From an uncultured Frankineae bacterium (GTDB lineage Bacteria; Actinomycetota; Actinomycetes; Mycobacteriales; SCTD01), in assembly GCA_902805805.1 (NCBI GenBank), contig CADCUE010000157.1, positions 1 through 10,121 on the forward strand: 10,121 nucleotides of DNA, written 5' to 3'. This document shows, piece by piece, positions 1 through 5,690 of the stretch (the first letter of the stretch is position 1; each line of letters begins with the position of its first letter). The translations under genes were made by a program, and so were the position numbers. Below the pieces are notes generated by a model that was not told the origin of the DNA, did no database searches, and was given only the letters and a program-made list of their open reading frames with translations.

Positions 1-307
1 CCAGCGCCGAGCCGTCCTCGAGCTGGCCCGCGGCCGCGCAGGCGGCGGCGGCGAGCGACGGCACGTCGCCTGCCCCGACGTCCCCGACGTCCCCGACGTC
101 CCCTGGCACCGGCTGCCCGGCCAGCACGGCGGGCACGCGCGCTTCCTCGTGCACGTGCTCCTGCACCGCCTGCCGGATCGTCACCGGCTCCCGGGAACCC
201 CCGTGCATCGGCGGCAGGACGATGTCCCGGTCCTGCTCGCGGACGCGTCCGAGCACCTCCACCAGCATCTGCTCGGCCATGACGAACAGCTCCGCCTCGC
301 GCAGCAC
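1..307 (-). CDS. Probable MDMPI_N/DinB-like domain protein, 5' part only (runs off the left edge)
   Basis: I read 102 codons from a GTG at 307, preceded by GAGGGG about 7 nt upstream; an in-frame ATG at 280 is the alternative start. The translation begins VLREAELFVMAEQMLVEV, followed by a helical stretch, a PVTIRQAVQEHVHEEARVP segment and an alanine-rich helix. The pattern of an amphipathic helix, then a 'P-x-T-x-R-x-x-x-x-H' helix with nearby histidines, resembles the N-terminal metal-binding domain of mycothiol-dependent maleylpyruvate isomerases and related DinB-fold proteins, which are abundant in actinomycetes. The family call is from memory of the pattern and is only moderately secure; the substrate cannot be told. 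A GDV repeat sits near residues 69-77. It starts 50 bp beyond the phytochrome stop on the same strand, so it may be read with that operon. Confidence 0.55.
   Translation of the reverse strand, partial: MLREAELFVMAEQMLVEVLGRVREQDRDIVLPPMHGGSREPVTIRQAVQEHVHEEARVPAVLAGQPVPGDVGDVGDVGAGDVPSLAAAACAAAGQLEDGSAL
73..103. repeat. 9-bp tandem repeat (CCCCGACGT, about 3.4 copies)
   Basis: The unit CCCCGACGT occurs at 73-81, 82-90 and 91-99 and begins a fourth time at 100-103. On the minus strand it encodes GDVGDVGDVG within the partial MDMPI-like gene. Nine-base units keep the frame, so copy-number change would alter only linker length. Confidence 0.9.
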
Positions 308-357
308 ACCGACCCCTCGCCCCGATCCCGCCCTGGAGGCGGCCGAAGGTACTCCGC

Positions 358-2571
358 TCAGTGCGGTCCGAGGGCGAGCAGCGTCACGTCGTCGGCGTCC
401 GTCGGGGACAGCCCGAGCAGCAGGGCGTCCAGCAGTCCCTCGGCGTCGCGCGGTGCGGCCGCGGCGACGCGCCCGAGCTGCGACAGGCGCTCGTCGAGGT
501 CCGGCCCGCGCTGCTCCACCAGCCCGTCGCTGAACATCACGAGCCGGTCGTCCCCGGACAGGAGCAGCTCCGCCTCGCCGTACGCCGCCGTCGCCAGCAT
601 CCCCAGCGCCGGGCCCCGCGCCTCGTCCACGAGGACGGCGCCGTCCGGGCCCAGCAGCAGGACAGGCAGGTGGCCGGCGCTGGCGAGCAGCAGCCGGCCG
701 GTCGACGGGTCCAGCTCGGCGACGACGGCGGTGGCCAGCTCGTCGGGCAGCAGGTGGGCCGCCAGCTCGTTGAGCCGGGCCAGCGCCGCACCGGGACCGG
801 GCGAGGAGAGCAGGCACGCCCGCAGGGCGTGCCGCAGCTGGGCCGTCACGGCGGCAGCGCTCAGCCCGTGTCCCGCCACGTCGCCGAGCACGACCGAGAC
901 GCGGCCGTTGGGCAGCAGGACCAGGTCGTACCAGTCGCCGCCGACGACGGCGGCGGCGCTCGGCAGGTAGCGGGCGGCCAGTGCGACGCCGGGCAGGTGC
1001 GGCAGCTGCTCGAGCAGCAGCGTCCGCTGCAGCGTCGCAGCCAGGTGCGACTCCTCCTCGACGCGACGGGACGCCACGTCGGCCAGGTGGCGCGCCAGGG
1101 ACTCGGCGGCGGCGACCTCGTGCGGGCGCCACGGCGGGGCCGTCGCCCGGACCTGCTGGGTCCAGGCGGCGAACGACCGTCGGGGCGACAGCCGCGGTCC
1201 CAGATCGCCCTCGACGACCCCCGTCTTCGTCGGGTCGCCGCCCCACCGCACCTCGCGCAGCGTCTCGGCCCGGAACCACGCGAGCACGCCGCCACCGGGC
1301 ACGGGCACGGCCAGCACCCCGCTGGCGGTCGGGACGAGGGGCTCGCCGTCCGGGACGACGGTCAGCACGGCGTCCGTCGCGGTCGTCCGATCGGCCGGCA
1401 GCGCCGCGAGCAGCGCGGCGACCTGCTCGGGGGAGGGCGTGTCGCCGACGAGGTGCAGCCGCCCGTCGAGGTGGACGGCGGCGCCGCCGGCCGGCACGAG
1501 GTCCTGCACGCCGTCGTCCAGCAGTGCCTGCGCCGGCCGGCGCGGCGTGCGCGCCAGGGCCTCCCGGAGGCGACCGGAGCGCTCGGCGACATCCAGCACG
1601 CGCTGCGCGTCCCCGGCGTCGACCTTGGTCCGCAGCAGCAGCGACGCGGTGCGGCCCAGGAACTCGGCGGCCACCCGGTCGGCGGGGGACGGGCGGTGCG
1701 GTCCGGCGTAGTGGTGGCAGGCGATCAGGCCCCACAGCCGGCCGTCGTCCACGAGCGAGACCGACATCGACGCGACGACGCCCAGGTTGGCGAGGTACTC
1801 GAGGTGCACCGGGGAGACGCTGCGCAGCGCTGCGCCCCCGAGGTCCAGCGGCCGCCCGTCCAGCGGGTTGCGGACCGGCACGAGCGGCACCGGTCGGTAG
1901 CGGGCGTCCGGGATGAGCCGCAGCCAGTTGCGCAGGTACAGCGCCCGGGCCTGGGCGGGGATGTCGCTGGCCGGGTAGCGCAGGCCGAGGAACGGCTCGA
2001 GGTCGGCGCGGCGCCGCTCGGCGACGACCTCGCCGTTCCAGTCGGGGTCGAAGCGGTAGACCATCACGCGGTCGAAGCCGGTGAGGTCCCGGACCTCCTG
2101 CGCCAGCGCGTCGCAGAGGGTGTCGAGGTCCTGCGCCGCCTGCAGCCGCTGCAGCACCAGGGGGAGCCGACGGTGCCAGGTCTCCCCGGCCTCGTGCGCC
2201 TCGTCGACGCCCTCCCACTCGGTGACGAGCAGACCGTCGACGGAGTGCGCCTGCACCTCGAAGGCCCGGCCGTGCAGGACGGTCCGCACCGCGAGCCCCT
2301 CCTCGAGCAGCGCCGGGTCGAGCAGGTCGGCCAGCGGGAGGCCGTGCACCTCGCGGCCCAGCACCGCCGCGGCGTTGGCCGAGGCGACGACCACGGCGAG
2401 GTCCGGTCCGGTGCTCGCCAGCAGGGCGCCGTGGGGCTGGACCGCCCCGGGGACACGGATCGGCTCCTCGGCGCACCCGAGCAGGGCAGCGCTCACCCGG
2501 TCGGCGCCCACCCCCTCGGAGATCAGCGCGGCGCCGGTCGGCTCGGCGCCCTGCCGGTCGGTCCCCCTCAT
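358..2571 (-). CDS. bphP: Bacteriophytochrome with SpoIIE/PP2C phosphatase output (PAS-GAF-PHY-SpoIIE)
   Basis: 737 residues from ATG 2571. The PAS domain carries the biliverdin-attachment context C33-AEEPIRVPGAVQPHG, so Cys33 is the likely thioether site. The GAF domain (about 145-310) has YRFD (172-175), PASDIPAQAR with D203-I204-P205, HLEYLANLGVVASMS with His256, and His286 in the CHH motif; all key chromophore-pocket residues are present. The PHY domain (about 320-500) has WGGDP (443-447) and the tongue motif PRRSF (463-467). The C-terminal SpoIIE-type phosphatase (about 505-737) has GGDWYD (544-549), GDVAGHG (563-569), FSDGLVE (680-686) and DDVTLL (727-732), so metal-binding aspartates D546, D564, D682 and D728 are intact. 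There is no histidine-kinase module: light should control dephosphorylation, most likely of the STAS protein encoded two genes upstream. The start overlaps the oxygenase stop as ATGA. The frame stays open upstream of 2571, but that stretch lies inside the oxygenase gene. The protein should be cytoplasmic. Confidence 0.95.
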   Translation of the reverse strand: MRGTDRQGAEPTGAALISEGVGADRVSAALLGCAEEPIRVPGAVQPHGALLASTGPDLAVVVASANAAAVLGREVHGLPLADLLDPALLEEGLAVRTVLHGRAFEVQAHSVDGLLVTEWEGVDEAHEAGETWHRRLPLVLQRLQAAQDLDTLCDALAQEVRDLTGFDRVMVYRFDPDWNGEVVAERRRADLEPFLGLRYPASDIPAQARALYLRNWLRLIPDARYRPVPLVPVRNPLDGRPLDLGGAALRSVSPVHLEYLANLGVVASMSVSLVDDGRLWGLIACHHYAGPHRPSPADRVAAEFLGRTASLLLRTKVDAGDAQRVLDVAERSGRLREALARTPRRPAQALLDDGVQDLVPAGGAAVHLDGRLHLVGDTPSPEQVAALLAALPADRTTATDAVLTVVPDGEPLVPTASGVLAVPVPGGGVLAWFRAETLREVRWGGDPTKTGVVEGDLGPRLSPRRSFAAWTQQVRATAPPWRPHEVAAAESLARHLADVASRRVEEESHLAATLQRTLLLEQLPHLPGVALAARYLPSAAAVVGGDWYDLVLLPNGRVSVVLGDVAGHGLSAAAVTAQLRHALRACLLSSPGPGAALARLNELAAHLLPDELATAVVAELDPSTGRLLLASAGHLPVLLLGPDGAVLVDEARGPALGMLATAAYGEAELLLSGDDRLVMFSDGLVEQRGPDLDERLSQLGRVAAAAPRDAEGLLDALLLGLSPTDADDVTLLALGPH

Positions 2572-3113
2572 CGACAGGCCTGCTCGAACAGGGCGAACGT
2601 GCGCCGGGCTGCCGAGACGGTCCGCGCGCGGTCGACGCCCCGCGCGTCCAGCGCGCCCAGGTGGCCGCGGAACGCCGACCACATCGCGCCGCGGCGGCTG
2701 CCGTACGAGCTGAAGAAGCGGGAGGGCAGCGGCGGGCCGCCGGAGTCCGCCAGACGGCGCACGACCACCGCGCCGCCGAGGGTGGCGCCTTCCAGGACGT
2801 AGCAGGTGCCGGCCACGTCCTCGGCGCAGGTGATCGCCGGCACCTCGAGCCCGGGCTGGGCCCGGCTGCCCAGGGCGGCGAGGTCCTCGTCGAGCCACGC
2901 GGTCTTGCGCCGGTCGGCGAAGTCCGGGACGACGCTGCCCGTCGACGGCGCCACGGCCAGCGCCTGCTCGAGCGGGGCGTACAGGGAGCGGAACGCCTGC
3001 AGCAGCAGGACGTAGCTGCGCGCGTCGCGGCACCGGGTCAGCACGTCGAGGTCGTCCTCGAGACGGGTGTGCGCCTCGCGCGTGCCGCAGCGCAGCGCGG
3101 TCAGCAGGCTCAC
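2568..3113 (-). CDS. bphO: Heme oxygenase supplying biliverdin (BphO-type)
   Basis: 181 residues from GTG 3113. Heme oxygenases open heme to biliverdin, CO and iron; biliverdin is the bacteriophytochrome chromophore. The N-terminal helix LRCGTREAHTRLE places the proximal heme ligand at His15. The distal-helix signature GTCYVLEGATLGG (102-114) is clear, and the length matches bacterial single-domain enzymes. I chose GTG 3113 because it overlaps the STAS stop as GTGA and puts His15 at the usual distance from the N-terminus; the frame remains open to 3467, but that region is the STAS gene. The stop overlaps the phytochrome ATG as ATGA. Its position between STAS and phytochrome argues for chromophore supply rather than iron scavenging. 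Electron donor unknown. Confidence 0.93.
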   Translation of the reverse strand: MSLLTALRCGTREAHTRLEDDLDVLTRCRDARSYVLLLQAFRSLYAPLEQALAVAPSTGSVVPDFADRRKTAWLDEDLAALGSRAQPGLEVPAITCAEDVAGTCYVLEGATLGGAVVVRRLADSGGPPLPSRFFSSYGSRRGAMWSAFRGHLGALDARGVDRARTVSAARRTFALFEQACR

Positions 3114-3448
3114 GGCTCGGGCAGCGCGTCGCGCACCGGGACCAGGCTGGACAGCTGCACGAAGTCGATGACGCGCCGCACCCGCCAGTTGTCCGGCGGG
3201 ACGACGACCTCGACGGCCACGCCCGCCGCCGCGCCGGCCTTGGCCGCGCGCACCAGCTGGCGGCAGCCGGTCGAGTCGATGAACCGGGTGCCGGTGAGGT
3301 CCAGGACCAGCCTGGCCGGGGCCTCCGCCACGGCCTTGTCGACGGCCGACGACAGCGTCGCGGCGGTCGCGATGTCCAGCTCGCCCGTGACCTGCAGCAG
3401 GAGGTCGGCGGCGCGCTCGACCGGCGTCACGACGAACTGCACCCGCAC
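3110..3448 (-). CDS. STAS-domain anti-sigma factor antagonist (RsbV/SpoIIAA-like)
   Basis: 112 residues from GTG 3448, with a strong GGAGG site 6 nt upstream. It is a single STAS domain: the beta strand LLLQVTGELDIATAATL (16-32), then RLVLDLTGTRFIDSTGCRQL (46-65). The DSTG motif places the phosphorylatable serine at Ser59, equivalent to the site in SpoIIAA/RsbV. In this family the unphosphorylated form binds a HATPase anti-sigma kinase and frees a sigma factor; a SpoIIE/PP2C phosphatase restores that form. Such a phosphatase is fused to the phytochrome two genes downstream, so this protein is its likely substrate (inference). First gene of the light-sensing operon; its stop overlaps the oxygenase GTG. 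No kinase partner is encoded in the window. Confidence 0.92.
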   Translation of the reverse strand: MRVQFVVTPVERAADLLLQVTGELDIATAATLSSAVDKAVAEAPARLVLDLTGTRFIDSTGCRQLVRAAKAGAAAGVAVEVVVPPDNWRVRRVIDFVQLSSLVPVRDALPEP

Positions 3449-3454
3449 CCCTCT

Positions 3455-3459
3455 CCTCC
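3455..3459 (-). promoter_or_regulatory. Strong ribosome binding site of the STAS gene
   Basis: GGAGG with a 6-nt spacer to GTG 3448 fixes the start. It is the only clear Shine-Dalgarno site seen for the STAS-oxygenase-phytochrome cassette; the two downstream genes rely on 4-bp overlaps. Confidence 0.75.
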
Positions 3460-3465
3460 GCAGCC

Positions 3466-3471
3466 ACGCTA
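3466..3471 (-). promoter_or_regulatory. Candidate -10 box for the light-sensing operon
   Basis: TAGCGT fits the actinobacterial TANNNT pattern and would start transcription near 3459, just ahead of the GGAGG site. No recognisable -35 element lies 17-18 bp upstream, so an activator or an alternative sigma factor is possible. Confidence 0.3.
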
Positions 3472-3472
3472 G

Positions 3473-3500
3473 CCGCGCCGTGCGCCGTACCGCTGCGCGG
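3473..3500 (-). terminator. Possible hairpin terminator after the EEP-family gene
   Basis: Read on the minus strand, CCGCGC (3500-3495) pairs with GCGCGG (3478-3473), with an inner 3-bp GCG/CGC stem and a GTACGG loop, separated by a small asymmetric internal loop. It starts 2 nt after the EEP stop and is followed by the candidate -10 box at 3471, which suits a boundary between two transcription units. There is no T tract. Confidence 0.35.
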
Positions 3501-3502
3501 GG

Positions 3503-4282
3503 TCAGTCGCGCAGCGACACGAGCAGCGCCCGGTGGTCCGACACGGCCAGCTCGGGCGCCTCCACCGAGGCGACCGGCGGCAGGTCACCCGAGGCCAGCA
3601 CGTGGTCGAGCTGCACCCGCGGCTCCCACGCCGGGTAGGTCGGTGTGCGGGCCAGCACCCGCCAGCGCGTCAGCAGACCGGGGAACGGCGGCGGCATGTT
3701 CAGGTCGCCGAGCAGGACGCGCGGGCCGGGCAGCCGGCCGAGCGCCGCGGTGAAGGTCCGCAGCTGCGCGCCGTTCCAGCCGGGGACGAACGACAGGTGC
3801 GTCGTCCCGACGGTCACCGGACCGATCGGCGTCTCGACCACGGCGGCGAGCCCGACGCGCGGCTCGTCCCGCAGCCAGATCAGCTGCCGCGTGCCGGGCA
3901 GCAGGACGGGGGAGCGCACCCGGGCGGCGGCCAGCCGGGTGACGTGCCAGGACCGCACCGGCCAGCGGGACACGAGCCCGACGCCGTACGCCGGCGCCGT
4001 CTCGTCGTCGTCGTCGTCCGTGGCGGCGCGCCAGGCCCCGCCGGGCGTGCCCAGCAGGGCGGGCACGAAGCGCCAGTGCGCCTCGTGCCCGTCGACCCCC
4101 ATCGCCCGCGCGACCGAGCGGGTCAGGTCGGCGCCGTGCGAGCGCGGCTGCGCGCGGTCGACCTCCTGCAGCCCGACGACGTCCGGGCGCAGCGTCCGGA
4201 CCGACTGCGCCAGCAGGTCGGCCGAGACGAGCCCCTGCGCCAGCGACGTCCCGTTGAGCAGGTTGAAGGTCGCCAGGCGCAC
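3503..4282 (-). CDS. Endonuclease/exonuclease/phosphatase (EEP) family protein
   Basis: 259 residues from GTG 4282. The complete EEP fold is visible: LATFNLLNG (3-11), DVVGLQEV with catalytic Glu40, GVGLVSRWPV, VGTTHLSF, GDLN (192-195), QLDHVLASGD and a terminal SDHRAL with His250. These are metal-dependent phosphodiesterases and phosphatases that act on nucleic acids, inositol phosphates or sphingolipids; the substrate cannot be read from sequence. No signal peptide or membrane segment is seen, so a cytoplasmic role is likely. The start is set by the first EEP strand and by the hydrolase stop only 10 bp upstream; the open frame continues further but lies inside the hydrolase. There is no Shine-Dalgarno site. 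A short acidic run (DDDDDE) near the middle is encoded by a TCG/CGA trinucleotide repeat. Confidence 0.9.
   Translation of the reverse strand: MRLATFNLLNGTSLAQGLVSADLLAQSVRTLRPDVVGLQEVDRAQPRSHGADLTRSVARAMGVDGHEAHWRFVPALLGTPGGAWRAATDDDDDETAPAYGVGLVSRWPVRSWHVTRLAAARVRSPVLLPGTRQLIWLRDEPRVGLAAVVETPIGPVTVGTTHLSFVPGWNGAQLRTFTAALGRLPGPRVLLGDLNMPPPFPGLLTRWRVLARTPTYPAWEPRVQLDHVLASGDLPPVASVEAPELAVSDHRALLVSLRD
4002..4016. repeat. Trinucleotide repeat (TCG)5
   Basis: Five TCG units followed by TCC encode most of the Asp/Glu run of the EEP protein on the minus strand. Length changes would preserve the frame, so it is not a phase switch. Confidence 0.8.
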
Positions 4283-4289
4283 CGGCCGG

Positions 4290-4295
4290 ACGCTA
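4290..4295 (-). promoter_or_regulatory. Candidate leaderless -10 box for the EEP gene
   Basis: TAGCGT, whose TAG is also the hydrolase stop codon, lies exactly 7 nt before GTG 4282. This spacing would start transcription at or next to the start codon. No -35 consensus is seen. Confidence 0.35.
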
Positions 4296-5132
4296 GTCGA
4301 GCAGCGCCGGGCCGGCCTCTCGCGTGTGCTCGAGCAGCAGGGGGACGAGCTGGTCGGCGGCCTGCTCGGGGATCCAGTGGCTGACGCCCGGCAGCACCTC
4401 CAGCCGGTACGGCCCGTCGACGTGCGCACCGCTGGCGCCCGTCGCCGTCGCGCCCAGCGCGGCGTCGCCGTCCGACCACACGTGCAAGGTCGGGGCGGAG
4501 ATCGGACCGAGGCCCTCGAGGTCGGCGCGCGAGACCGCCCGGTAGTACGCCAGCGCAGCGGTGAGCGCGCCCGGCTCGCGCAGCACGCCCAGGTAGTGCT
4601 CGGCGTCCACGGCCGGGATGCCGCCGAAGACCCGCTCGAGACCGCCGTCGAGCAGGGCCTGCTCCGCGTCGGGGGACTGCCAGTCGCGCATGTACTGCGA
4701 GCGGGCCCGCTGGTCCGGGTCGGAGCGCAGGGCCTCGGCGAACGCGACCGGGTGCGGGACCGACACGGCCGTCAGCGTGCGCACCCGCTCCGGGTGCCGA
4801 CCGGCGACGTGCCAGGCGATGGCCGCGCCCCAGTCGTGCCCGACGACGTGGGCCCGGTCGGCGCCGAGGTGGTCCAGCACCGCGACGACGTCGGCGACCA
4901 GGTGCGGCATGCGGTAGGCCTCGACGGTCTCGGGCCGCGCGTCCGGCGAGTAGCCGCGCAGGTCGGGAGCGACGACGCGCAGCCCGGCGTCCGCGAGCGC
5001 CGGCCACACCCGCCGCCAGGACCACGACGTCTGCGGGAAGCCGTGCAGCAGCACGACCGGAGCACCGTCCGGCGGGCCGACCGCCACGGCGTCGAGGACG
5101 AGGTCGCCGGACGGGATGCGCAGCTGCTCCAC
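4293..5132 (-). CDS. Alpha/beta-fold hydrolase, epoxide-hydrolase-like
   Basis: 279 residues from GTG 5132. The oxyanion-hole motif HGFPQT begins at His30. VVAPDLRGYSPD follows, then the nucleophile elbow VGHDWGA with Asp100 instead of Ser. The cap contains ALAYYRA, resembling the epoxide-hydrolase cap tyrosine region. The acid is probably Asp223 in WSDGDAALG and the base His252 in GVSHWIPEQ. An Asp nucleophile with this cap suggests an epoxide hydrolase (EphA-like) or, less likely, a haloalkane dehalogenase; the real substrate is unknown. Cytoplasmic, with no signal peptide. It is divergent from the GNAT gene across 24 bp, and its stop is 10 bp ahead of the EEP start, so the two may be partly co-transcribed. 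The much longer open frame upstream is not coding: it runs antisense to the acetyltransferase and out of frame with the symporter. Confidence 0.9.
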   Translation of the reverse strand: MEQLRIPSGDLVLDAVAVGPPDGAPVVLLHGFPQTSWSWRRVWPALADAGLRVVAPDLRGYSPDARPETVEAYRMPHLVADVVAVLDHLGADRAHVVGHDWGAAIAWHVAGRHPERVRTLTAVSVPHPVAFAEALRSDPDQRARSQYMRDWQSPDAEQALLDGGLERVFGGIPAVDAEHYLGVLREPGALTAALAYYRAVSRADLEGLGPISAPTLHVWSDGDAALGATATGASGAHVDGPYRLEVLPGVSHWIPEQAADQLVPLLLEHTREAGPALLD

Positions 5133-5139
5133 CGGACCG

Positions 5140-5145
5140 ACCCTA
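5140..5145 (-). promoter_or_regulatory. Candidate leaderless -10 box for the hydrolase
   Basis: TAGGGT lies 7 nt before GTG 5132 on the minus strand. It shares its TA base pairs (5144-5145) with the opposing -10 box of the GNAT gene. A weak TCGACC lies about 19 bp upstream as a possible -35. Confidence 0.4.
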
Positions 5146-5149
5146 CTGT
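5144..5149 (+). promoter_or_regulatory. Candidate leaderless -10 box for the GNAT gene
   Basis: TACTGT fits TANNNT and lies 7 nt before GTG 5157 on the plus strand, overlapping the opposite-strand box at 5145-5140. No -35 consensus is visible at 17-18 bp. Confidence 0.4.
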
Positions 5150-5156
5150 CGGGGCC

Positions 5157-5690
5157 GTGCCCACGGTCGAGCTCGTGGCGGTCCCCCCGACCGGCCCGCT
5201 GCGGGCGGCGGTGCTGCGGCTCGCGCCCCGGCCGGAGCAGGAGGAGTTCAGCGGCCGCGCCGAGCAGACCCTGCCGCTGGCCGAGCGGGACCCGGCCCGG
5301 CACCCGTACGCAGTGCTCGAGGACGGCCGGCCGGTGGCCTTCTTCATCCTCGACGAGACACCTCCGGAGGCCGACCCGTCGGCCGACCTCCTGCTCCGCG
5401 GCTTCCTCGTCGACGCGGCAGCCCAGGGACGCGGCGTGGCGACGAGTGCGGTGGCTCTGCTGCCCGGCGCCGTGCGGCGGGACTTCCCGGCCGCGCGGTC
5501 GGTGGTGCTCACGGTCAACGTCCGCAACCCCGCGGCGCGGGCGGTGTACCTGCGCGGCGGCTTCGCCGACGTGGGGCCGCGGTACCTGGGAGGGTCGGCC
5601 GGGCCTCAGCACGTGATGCGGCTCGACCTGGCCCAGCCGTCGCGAGGGTGGCCCGGCAGCGCCGGACCACCCCCGCGACCGAGCTCCTAG
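5157..5690 (+). CDS. GNAT-family N-acetyltransferase
   Basis: 177 residues from GTG 5157. Acetyl-CoA-dependent transferases of this fold are recognised by the pyrophosphate-binding loop after strand 4: here RGFLVDAAAQGRGVATSAV, with Q90-G91-R92-G93-V94-A95. A typical C-terminal motif follows, NVRNPAARAVYLRGGFADVG, with the Asn/Tyr/Gly-Phe pattern. The acceptor (small amine, antibiotic or protein) cannot be inferred. The last 17 residues or so (PSRGWPGSAGPPPRPSS) lie outside the fold and are encoded by the hairpin at 5639-5679, so the tail looks shaped by terminator function. The start is chosen by the divergent hydrolase start 24 bp away and by the absence of other candidates. The stop TAG overlaps the symporter stop on the other strand as CTAG. 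Confidence 0.88.
   Translation: MPTVELVAVPPTGPLRAAVLRLAPRPEQEEFSGRAEQTLPLAERDPARHPYAVLEDGRPVAFFILDETPPEADPSADLLLRGFLVDAAAQGRGVATSAVALLPGAVRRDFPAARSVVLTVNVRNPAARAVYLRGGFADVGPRYLGGSAGPQHVMRLDLAQPSRGWPGSAGPPPRPSS
5639..5679 (-). terminator. Strong hairpin, probable terminator of the DUF3311-symporter operon
   Basis: Two 19-nt arms (5639-5657 and 5661-5679) flank a 3-nt loop. In a plus-strand transcript the stem has an A-C and a C-A mismatch. In the minus-strand transcript both become G-U wobbles, so all 19 positions pair. It begins 7 nt after the symporter stop (5687). There is no T tract, which is common for actinobacterial hairpin terminators. It lies inside codons 161-174 of the GNAT gene. 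Confidence 0.75.

Noticed and set aside
328..342. CCGCC-N5-GGCGG hairpin after the phytochrome gene
   Set aside because: A 5-bp stem with no extension or T tract is too weak to call a terminator in DNA this GC-rich.
361..2802. Very long open frame on the plus strand opposite the phytochrome and oxygenase genes
   Set aside because: Its product is Gln/Arg/Gly-rich with no domain pattern, while the opposite strand encodes a phytochrome with every expected motif. Long antisense open frames are expected at this GC content.
2572..3033. N-terminal extension of the phytochrome frame up to 3033
   Set aside because: The extension is Arg/Pro-rich and lies wholly within the heme oxygenase gene. ATG 2571 with the ATGA overlap places Cys33 at a normal distance from the N-terminus.
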